Source of the DNA: Usnea hakonensis
Lineage: Eukaryota > Ascomycota > Lecanoromycetes > Lecanorales > Parmeliaceae
Length of the DNA: 53,308 nucleotides
NCBI GenBank assembly: GCA_013423325.1
Contig: BLJB01000265.1
Location: 1 to 53,308 of the forward strand
Direction of reading: 5' to 3'
Within the stretch, counting starts at the first letter, position 1. Each line of letters begins with the position of its first letter. Positions 45,483-53,308 of the stretch are shown piece after piece. The notes beneath the pieces were generated by a model. That model did no database searches. It was not told the DNA's origin and saw nothing but the letters and a program-made list of their open reading frames with translations. The position numbers were made by a program, and so were the translations under genes.

Positions 45483-46208
45483 TTATCTTACCTCGACACA
45501 ACCTTCTGGCACGCCGGCTCGGCTCCTCAGCCGACGAGCAAAGAAGCGCATGATGGGTAGCATCTCTTCTCTATTTCGAGGCATGCCGTCCCCTGCTCTA
45601 TTCCATTTTTGATATTCGATATTTTCAAAAGATGCTTTCAGAATGTCAAGAGCTGCCCGAGTGATCATGGTATTCGATGACCCGCCGAGGACCAGCACAG
45701 GCGTCTTGACGGTCTTTGCGAATTTCTCCAGAGATGGTAGAGGACCGCCTATTGAGACAATGCCTCCAAGCTCTTCAGACATGGCAGCTGCTGTAGCGAG
45801 AGCTGCCATTGCTCCTTGACCGAAGCCAAAGAGAATGACCTCTCTCGGCGTGTAGCCACACTTCTTGACCAAAACGTCCTCAATAATGTCTTGCTTGATA
45901 GTCTTGACGATCTTGGCGAAGCCAGTGTCGAAGTCCATTTGCCCGGAGGCCTGATCGAAAGTTATGTCATCACCCCAATGAAAACCGCCAAGATCGAATG
46001 GTAGAGGAGTAGGCGCTTGTAGAGAGATGCATGTTGTCTCAGGTAGTGCAAGCTGTTTGCCTAAATTGGTGAAAGAAGCTGACGTATCGCCAAGGCCGTG
46101 AAGGAGGATGAGGATGTTGGTAGGATGTGGGGAGGGCGCTGGAGGAGGAGTGATGGACAGGACAAGCGAGGTTGGAAAGTCGGCTTGAGTTGGAAGGTGG
46201 GCGGGCAT
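45483..46208 (-). CDS. Alpha/beta-hydrolase, phospholipase/carboxylesterase-like
   Basis: Single exon, 241 aa. ILILLHGLGDTSASFTNLGK (32-51) is the oxyanion-side signature of the acyl-protein thioesterase/carboxylesterase group. FDLGGFHWGDD follows, then VILFGFGQGAMAALA (125-139). In canonical members the last reads GxSxG; here residue 130 is Gly in place of the nucleophilic Ser, and the usual GH near the C-terminus reads GDGMP. I recall related fungal proteins with the same GFGQG, so this may be a family trait and not a local mutation. Activity is doubtful. The final codons (GAG GTA AGA TAA) look like an intron donor, so the true C-terminus may be encoded by an additional exon. Confidence 0.75.
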   Translation of the reverse strand: MPAHLPTQADFPTSLVLSITPPPAPSPHPTNILILLHGLGDTSASFTNLGKQLALPETTCISLQAPTPLPFDLGGFHWGDDITFDQASGQMDFDTGFAKIVKTIKQDIIEDVLVKKCGYTPREVILFGFGQGAMAALATAAAMSEELGGIVSIGGPLPSLEKFAKTVKTPVLVLGGSSNTMITRAALDILKASFENIEYQKWNRAGDGMPRNREEMLPIMRFFARRLRSRAGVPEGCVEVR

Positions 46209-46920
46209 CCTGCCAAGCTCATAAGTGTATTTTTCTTCTTTGGAACTTACACCGGAAGACTCTCAGCCAATTGGACCACTCGCACTGAACTTGTTAAGGC
46301 ACTTTAGTGACGAGCACAGCTAGTCTATAAATAGACTCAGGTACCAGATATTGCGTCATCCGCGCCACAAATGGTCCGTAAGCGAGGGTGGTGACAGAAT
46401 GAGAGGCCCACAAGTCCAAGTCTAGTACGTCGTTTGAGGCCACACCAGACATGCCCAGACATGCACTTTCATGGTTGGATGAATGCGTTGGATGGTTTCG
46501 GGCTTCAGAAGCAGGCAACGTCACTCAGCATTGCGCGTCAAAGCATAGCCCAAACGATCTGCGGCGGTAAGCTCAGGGGTCCTGTCTCAAACGAGTCTGC
46601 ATGGAGTGAATATGAGTGGTGAATACTATTTTCAGGCTGTGGAAATGTTGGAATTTGCCAAGACCTGGTGGAGGGGCAAGTGTGGTACGGGATAATTAAA
46701 ACGGAGTTAAAGTATGTGGGGTTGAGGGGCAGCACAGAGCATGAAATGTTGAAACTTGTCAGGGTGACACACGCGGAATCAGCATACGCTAAAGGTATAA
46801 AACCTATACCTGTTCCCCTTTCCTTTCTTCAATTCTATTCATTCTCACCCTTCTTTCCTCCAAATACCATCCATCAAAATTTACACTTACACCATACCCT
46901 CAATTCAACAATTAGCAATC
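46209..46920. promoter_or_regulatory. Divergent upstream region with TATA box for the DUF3759 gene
   Basis: TATAAAA at 46796-46802 lies 119 bp before the start codon at 46921. It is followed by a long pyrimidine-rich leader (CCCCTTTCCTTTCTTC) and CAAT-like A-rich sequence, the layout of strongly expressed fungal genes. No gene in the rest. Confidence 0.6.
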
Positions 46921-47524
46921 ATGGTTTTCGGCTGGGGTACACCATGTCCCACCTTACCCTGCACTATCAACAGATGCTGACTGTACTTACCTTAAATTAG
47001 GTGAATCTCAAGACGCTCACGACCAGGTTTACAACCAGGGCGGAGGCTATGACAACCCAAACCATGAAGCCAAATTCTCCCATGAGCTCCTAGCTGGCGG
47101 TGCTGCTTTTGAGGGTTTTAAGCTCTACGAAGACCACCAACGCAAGGAGGGTAAGCACGCATTCTTCACCACCTGCTGTCTCTGAGGCCTCCTTGGACCT
47201 GACATTATACCAGGCAATGTCGTGAACCACGCCTTCGCCAAGGAACTCCTTGCTGGATTCGTTGGCGGTGAAGTCGATAAGCTCGCCGAGACTAGGGGTA
47301 CGTGATGACATTGAGCCTGTTCTCGGGGTGCAGTGCTAATAATGGCACTAGGCATGAACGAATGGGACCGCGAGCGCGCTCACCACCAAGCCAAAGAAAA
47401 TGCTTCCCACATGTACGACGAGCACTACGTCCGCGGCCAGAATGCTGACCAGTACGACCCAAGTCAATATTCCGCTCCTGACCAATTCCAGGGCGGTGGG
47501 GGCTACAACAACAACAACTACTAG
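46921..47524 (+). CDS. CipC-like antibiotic-response protein (DUF3759)
   Basis: Four exons (46921-46936, 47001-47150, 47214-47297, 47352-47524) sum to 423 nt, 140 aa; every intron is phase 1 and splits a Gly codon. Start MVFGWG is the family signature. HEAKFSHELLAGGAAFEGFK, YEDHQRKEG, NHAFAKELLAGFVGGEVDKL and RAHHQAKENASHMYDEHY follow in the usual order, then a Gln-Asn-Gly-Tyr-rich tail. A. nidulans CipC was found as a concanamycin-induced protein; the family is small, soluble and often abundant, with a suspected stress role. The 16-nt first exon is typical of the group as far as I recall. Confidence 0.92.
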
Positions 47525-49176
47525 ATGCTCTTCAGCTGGCCTCGCTGTTGAGGGTGGATCGGACATGGAAGAGTCCTCACCAAAAGTCCCGTCTTCAAAG
47601 CAGTGGTAGATAGACAAATGCCATAAGCACAATTGATAGCATGCGAAAACCATGGTTTATCGCAGACAAGTCACAAAGCCCGATATCAAGACCTGCACAA
47701 TCTTTTGATCGAAGAACCCCTCTGCGGGTCTGTATCTGACTGGACCGTAGTGATGCGGGCTAATGATTGGGGTGGCCAGCTCTATCCCTGTACGTGCACT
47801 GTTGAGTGAGCTGCCGGAACAATACGTAGCGGTCCAAATTCTTGACACATGCGACTACGAATACAGGCAATGAAGCCGAAGAGTCCTACCGTGTGCATTG
47901 CGTTACCAGACCCGATGGTCACTCAGTCCCTCACAACCTCCAACCCAGCACTAATGCGACCTGATTGTGCGATTTGGCAACGACTACCTAGCGTCTGGAC
48001 TTTAGCTGAATCCTGGCCGTTCGTAAATCAACAATTTTTTGGATTGATACTCAACCATTGTAGAAGCCCAAGTACAGCCCAGCGTTAGCTCAGGCTTTGC
48101 TCCATTCGGAGCTCAATATCTTGTGGGCAACGATTGGTGGCGCAACTGCAACCCAGAAAACCACAATCTCTTTGCGTGTCCCCCAAATGGGATCAGCCAG
48201 GTCTGACTTCCCCGTCGTACGAAAACAGAACCTTTTCTTCTGAGCGGGATCACACATGTATTTTTCCCTTCTCTTGCCTCCTACTCCAGCAACCATGCAA
48301 GTTCGCACTCCCGACGCCTTCAGTGGCGCGCGGAGCGAGGTATAGGCTCATATTTGATCTCGGACGAGCTTTCGGAGCACACGGGTTTGAAAAAAGCGGT
48401 GGCGACCGTTCACTTATCGTTGAGAGTCTCTCGCCGATGGGTGGTATGAGTGGTCACGTAATAGTGATCGGACTTTGTGGAGCCCGAGAGACTTGAATAG
48501 TCTCGGCGACAATAAGTGGATAGGCTGTGGGAAAGGGCAGGAGTGGAGATCTGGTGGAGCTGTTAAAATGCACTGAGCGGTGTGGCAATCGTGTCCGCTG
48601 TCTGGACGAGGAGTAATAAGTAGCAAGGTAACGAGAATCGGCATGCCAGACTAGGGGGTTGTGGACTAGCTGGAAGAAGACAAGTAAGGTAGTTTACTCT
48701 AGCTAGGCAGAATCTAGACGATAGGAGTATGCTCCGCAAAGGTGACAGCCTTGATGCACGTGTTTGTGTTTTGTGTGTTTCGGGTAAATGCGGTCAAAGC
48801 GGAGAAAGGAAGAGAAGGAAGAGCAGAGGATATCGCTGCGGCCTACGGGCTTCGGCACGTCACCGTTTTCCTTCTAATTCCTAAAAAAGGGACAACCAAA
48901 AAGTAAAAAAAAGTCTGACATATGCGACAATACATAGCCCATACTCCTTGCAGCGATTGGTGCAATTGCGCTTCAGAATTACAAAAAAATTGAAAAACGA
49001 GAAAAGGATAGAGTAGCATAAATGTTATCCTTACGTACTCTACTATTATGTTATTAAGGCTCACTACTGTATCCAAGGCAATAGGCTAGCTATCTCAACT
49101 TCCATAATTTTCATTCCGCTTCACTCTACGACCGCAATGCTTCCTGCAAACCGCTATCGACGCCTTTCTTCTAGCA
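47525..49176. other. Long gene-free stretch
   Basis: 3' flank of the DUF3759 gene and 5' region of the SPX-EXS gene. No frame shows a domain; 48860-49080 is AT-rich with A- and T-runs. No tRNA or repeat recognised. Confidence 0.45.
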
Positions 49177-52100
49177 ATGAAATTTGCAAAGTGAGCCCCA
49201 CGCGTCAAGAACGATCTCCATGTCTTCGAATGGACTGACACAATCGCAGAGAGCTCGAACAAGACCTGGTCCCAGAATGGCGGGCAAAATACTTCGATTA
49301 CAAGGTTTGATCTGATCTGCCACCCTGGCCTTCATTTTGGTCTGACGAGAGAACCTCGATAGAATGGGAAGAAAAAGGTCAAAGCAGTCGCACGGGCTCA
49401 CAAAAGCGTCAACCAAACCCCCAAGACTCCCGGACGCCAATTGCCCGCCAATCTTCTCAATAACACTTTCCAATCGCCCATCCGCGACCATGCCGCTCTA
49501 CAGACCTCATCCCCACAAACAACTTCTGAACAACGCGCGTCAGCTCTCACCTCTTATGGTTCCGCAAAAGATACTCTTCGAGACGGACCAACTTTGTCCC
49601 AGATTGGCCCATACGAAGAAGTCAGCTCGGAAGGAAGTTCGGAAGGGCAGAAAGGCTCAGCACCGTTGACAATACCCGGCCAAGGGGCATCACAAGGGGG
49701 AACAAATGAGTCAGCTTCATTGTGGGATAGTGGTGCAGTCACAAATTATGGCAGTATCGTTGCGACGCCGCCGTCTCGCAACATGCACATGGGCCCACCT
49801 TCCCTCGAGCTGCCAGACCCTGCCCTCTCCCCGAGCGAAGAGGCCTTTCCTCGTCACAACCGTGCTTGGCGCCAAAGCCGGTTCAATCCCAACCCGCACA
49901 CGACTCCACCACCGGCGAGGAATGAAGGCGGGCTTGGAGATCCGTATGAAGCTGGAAAGACTCGAATCCCATCGAAGCTGGATGCTTCTTTATTGTCGCC
50001 AAAGAACAAGAACATCTTCAAGCCGCGAAGGGCGATGTCGACGCCTGGTGGTATGATCAACTCGCCCCGGCCTCGCCTAATTCGACGGCTGTTCTCTACC
50101 GCCGGATTAGAGTCACCTCAATCAGGCGATGTTCCCTTAGAGGCATACAAGGAATTCGATATACGTCAAGCCGAATACTTCACCTTTTTGGACAAAGAGC
50201 TGGATAAGATAGATTCGTTCTACAAGATGAAGGAATCTCAAGCTTCCGAACGACTGCAACTTTTGAGGGAGCAATTGCACATTATGCGTGATCGCAGAAT
50301 GCAAGAACTGCGAGCTGAGCAGATGGCCAAGGAACGAGCAAGGCTAGAACACGAGCGGATAGCATCCAGCGGCCATGCTGGGATACCAAATAAGCTGACC
50401 CTCAATCAAAGGAGTACGCAACATAACCGAGCAGTTTCTTCTGCCCTCCGATGGATGGGGCCTATCGAAAACGCCGTCGGAGGTGGGCCTTCGCGAATTG
50501 GAAAGGTCACTAAAAGCATGCAACAATGGAGTTCCCCATCGGGACCTCAGGCGCAGCCTTCGCAACAGCCAAATCGCCCAGAATCATGGAGAGACTTCTC
50601 CCGTCGGCCCACGCATCCTGACGACGTCCCATATCGAGCTGCGAAGCGGAAACTTAAGCTTGCCCTGCAAGAATTCTACAGAGGCCTTGAGCTTCTAAAA
50701 TCTTATGCTCTCCTGAACAGGACGGCTTTCCGCAAGATCAACAAGAAGTACGATAAGGCGATAAAGGCTCGTCCCACGGGACGTTATATGTCCGAGAAAG
50801 TCAACAAATCGTGGTTCGTGCAAAGTGAAGTCTTAGAGGGACAACTCGTAGCTGTAGAAGACCTTTACGCGAGGTACTTCGAGCGTAACAACCATAAAGT
50901 TGCGGTTGGCAAGCTTAGGACTAAGAGCGCCAAAGCTGGCGATTTCAGCGGAAGCATCTTTCGTAATGGCCTCCTCCTTGCAGCTGGACTCGTGTTCGGC
51001 ATTCAAGGAATTGTGTATGGAGCTGATCATTTGTCGAATAAAGACCCTGTTGTGAGCACTGATGCGAGCTATCTCTTACAAGTGAGTACTAAACACGGTC
51101 TGAGACGGCGGTTCCTGACAAGATTCCCAGATTTACGCCGGCTATTTTCTTGCTCTCTTCCTTTTTCTATTGTTCTGTTTGGACTGTAAGGTGTGGACAC
51201 AAGCGAAGATCAATTACCCGTTTATCTTTGAGTTTGATAGTCGGCACACGTTGGATTGGCATCAACTAGCCGAAGTAAGTAGTCCAGTAATTGGTTGACG
51301 GAATTCTGCTTATAGCGTTTACAGCTTCCGTGCTTTTTCCTATTCTTGCTGGGGCTGTGCTTGTGGCTCAACTTTCAGCAGTCAGGCACAGACGCCACTT
51401 TTCTGTATTGGCCGGTGATCTTGATTGGACTTACTGTCCTGATCTTATTCATGCCTGCCCCAATCCTCTATCACAGGAGCCGCGAGTGGTGGGCATACTC
51501 TAACGTACGCACGACCCAAGCCCTGGATACTCAAAGGACTGACACCCCAAATAGTTCAGATTGCTCCTCGCTGGACTGTATCCAGTTGAATTTAGAGACT
51601 TCTTTCTTGGGGATATGTATTGCTCTCAGACATACTCCATGGGGGTAAGCTCTACTCACTTGTATGAAAGCTGCAGGATTGACGCTGTTGTAGAATCTCG
51701 AGCTCTTTTTCTGTCTCTACGCAAAAGATTGGAATAACCCAGGACAATGTAACTCGACGCATTCACGACTTCTTGGCTTTTTCTCGACTGTCCCCGGTAT
51801 TTGGCGAGCAATGCAATGCTTAAGACGTTATTATGATACCCGAAATGCATTTCCTCATTTGGTCAATTGCGGTAAATACACGTTCACAATTCTCTTCTAC
51901 ATGTCGCTCAGTCTATATCGGATTGAGAAGACCCATTCTCTAAAAGCTCTGTTTATTACCATTGCAACTATCAACTCGATCTACTGCTGTGAGTTTACCC
52001 GATACACCCTCTGCAGCTACTCTAAGCTCACCTCAATAGCGATTTGGGACCTTGCTATGGATTGGAGTAGGTCTACGCTGTTTCCCTGCAAGAATGCAGC

Positions 52101-52896
52101 TAATTGAACTTGTCTAGGTCTTTGCAACCCCTACTCCGAGCACCCTTTTCTGCGCAATGTTCTCGGCTACAAACGACCTTGGGTCTACTATGTAGCCATG
52201 ATCCTCGACCCCATACTCCGTTTCAACTGGATCTTCTATGCCGTCTTCACCGGCGAACTGCAGCACTCGGCGCTCCTCAGCTTCTTCGTTGGCTTTTCGG
52301 AAGTGTGTCGCAGAGGGATATGGACATTGTTCCGCGTCGAAAACGAACACTGCACCAACGTCGGCCGCTTTCGTGCCTCGCGCGATGTGCCCTTACCTTA
52401 CGACATCATGACACCGTCACCGTCCACACCTGAAGAACATGAACCCCAAACACATCCCTCGCCCGATCGACATCGTCATCCACCTCCATTCCAAGCATCA
52501 CCTTCCTCACTTGGCACGTCCTCCAACCTCGAAGCCCAACCGCAATCCGGCTCCCTTCGCCGCCGCCAAACCCTGAACAACACCCCGATCCAACGTGGCA
52601 TGGCCCGTGTCGGAACCGTCATCGCACAGGCCCACGCTCAAGACTTTGAAAAGAAAAGAAGACCCGATGTCCCCGAGTCGGCGTCTCCGTACCACGGCGC
52701 CCGGACCGGCCCGGTCGAGAGCAGTGATGAAGAGGAAGAGGAGGAAGAAGCAGAAGCAGAAGACATCGAGGCCTCTGGCGCCCATGCGGCGGGAGATGAT
52801 GTCGCTGAAGAGACTCGGGCGGGCGATGAGCAGGATGCGCGGGATGTGCAGGACGTGGATGATATCTTGAGAAGGCATCGCAGTGCTGTTGAGTGA
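49177..52896 (+). CDS. syg1: SPX-EXS domain protein, SYG1/XPR1 family phosphate transporter
   Basis: Nine exons (49177-49190, 49250-49304, 49363-51081, 51131-51274, 51325-51504, 51555-51644, 51694-51988, 52040-52066, 52118-52896) sum to 3303 nt, 1100 aa. The N-terminal SPX domain starts MKFAKELEQDLVPEWRAKYF, has the basic GKKKVKAV cluster, a Ser-Pro-rich insertion, then REQLHIMRDRR and KLALQEFYRGLELLKSYALL (near 452-471) with the Lys-rich KINKKYDKA helix that binds inositol pyrophosphates in this family. EXS part: FFLGDMYCSQTYSMG, FFCLYAKDWNN, SIWDLAMDW, ENEHCTNVGRFRASRDVPLP. Several membrane helices from about residue 556. Family role: phosphate export or sensing at Golgi or plasma membrane. 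The tail is acidic (EEEEEEAEAE). The first exon encodes only four codons plus two bases. Confidence 0.93.
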
Positions 52897-53308
52897 GCGT
52901 CAAGGGTTAGATTGGGGGAAATGGTGTATATATAGAAAACCAAAAAAGTTCTCACTTCATCAGGAAAACTCTTTCTTTTCTTGCCGAGATGGGATATAGG
53001 CAAGGAGGGTTGAATGTCGTGCTTTGACTGGAATTGTTCATCTATCATACCTCTCATAGGTGGGTGGAGTGCACTGACCCTTTCTTCTTCTCCTCCTCCT
53101 CCTCTCCCTCATCACCCCCTCCTCCCCTCCCTCCCCCCCATCTCCCCATCCCATTCCCCCATTACCCCAACCCCCCCATATTCTCTACACCCCCCCTACC
53201 CCTCCCTACATCCTATACCCCCTATACCCCCCCCCAAATTCCCCCTCCCCCCTCCTTCCTCCCTATACCCTATACCCCCTATACCCCATCCCCTATTCCC
53301 CCCCCCCC
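52897..53308. repeat. C-rich low-complexity DNA at the window end
   Basis: From about 53085 the plus strand is almost only C and T with scattered A: CTCCTCC runs, then repeated CTATACCCC units (53213, 53262, 53271 and nearby). No TTAGGG-type telomere repeat is visible. It looks like microsatellite or an assembly-limiting simple sequence. Confidence 0.8.

Noticed and set aside
53085..53308. Possible telomere at the window end
   Set aside because: C-rich but without CCCTAA/TTAGGG units; the period is CTATACCCC-like and irregular.
1..53308. CRISPR arrays, bacterial operons and Shine-Dalgarno sites
   Set aside because: Spliceosomal introns throughout show fungal nuclear DNA; no spaced direct-repeat array was seen.

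Overview
The window looks like nuclear DNA of a filamentous ascomycete (Pezizomycotina). The coding genes carry many short GT-AG introns of about 47-75 nt with CTNAY-like branch points. Several encode protein types typical of that group: a HID1 protein, a SPX-EXS transporter, a CipC-like DUF3759 protein, a DUF7580 protein, fungal C2H2 modules, a Zn-cluster-less fungal transcription factor-like protein and F-box paralogues. I cannot name the species. Exon structures were built by hand from reading-frame continuity, splice signals and remembered family sequences. In every multi-exon gene reported as CDS the exon lengths sum to a multiple of three.

Layout. 0-9.3 kb: a HID1-type trafficking gene; a small inverted-repeat element holding a 23-bp minisatellite; then a head-to-head pair, a C2H2 zinc-finger protein (minus) and a DUF7580-type protein (plus), sharing a 275-bp promoter. 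9.3-26 kb: a gene-poor island with a Gln/Asp-repeat relic, two F-box loci with broken frames plus a third F-box fragment, a Ty3/gypsy scrap, an F-box/Cdc42 chimera, a 0.5-kb MITE, three copies of a dispersed repeat and a decayed SF1 (UPF1/NAM7-like) helicase. 26-38 kb: a small secreted cysteine-containing protein, a transcription factor-like gene, a multi-pass membrane glycoprotein, a decayed MDR dehydrogenase and a second secreted protein. 38.6-53.3 kb: a membrane-anchored AMP-ligase-like protein convergent with a cytochrome P450, a tRNA-Ala(CGC), a third secreted protein, an esterase-like protein, a CipC-like protein and a SYG1-type SPX-EXS gene, ending in C-rich low-complexity DNA.

How things work together. 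Intact housekeeping genes sit at the two ends and the middle is an accessory island. Nearly all stop codons inside its relics are TAA or TAG where a Gln codon would fit, and repeat copies differ mainly by CpA-to-TpA changes. That is the expected footprint of repeat-induced point mutation (RIP). The most unusual object is the F-box/Cdc42 chimera at about 20.9-21.7 kb: F-box codons run in frame into a Cdc42 segment that keeps two spliceable introns but lacks the P-loop and the lipidated tail.
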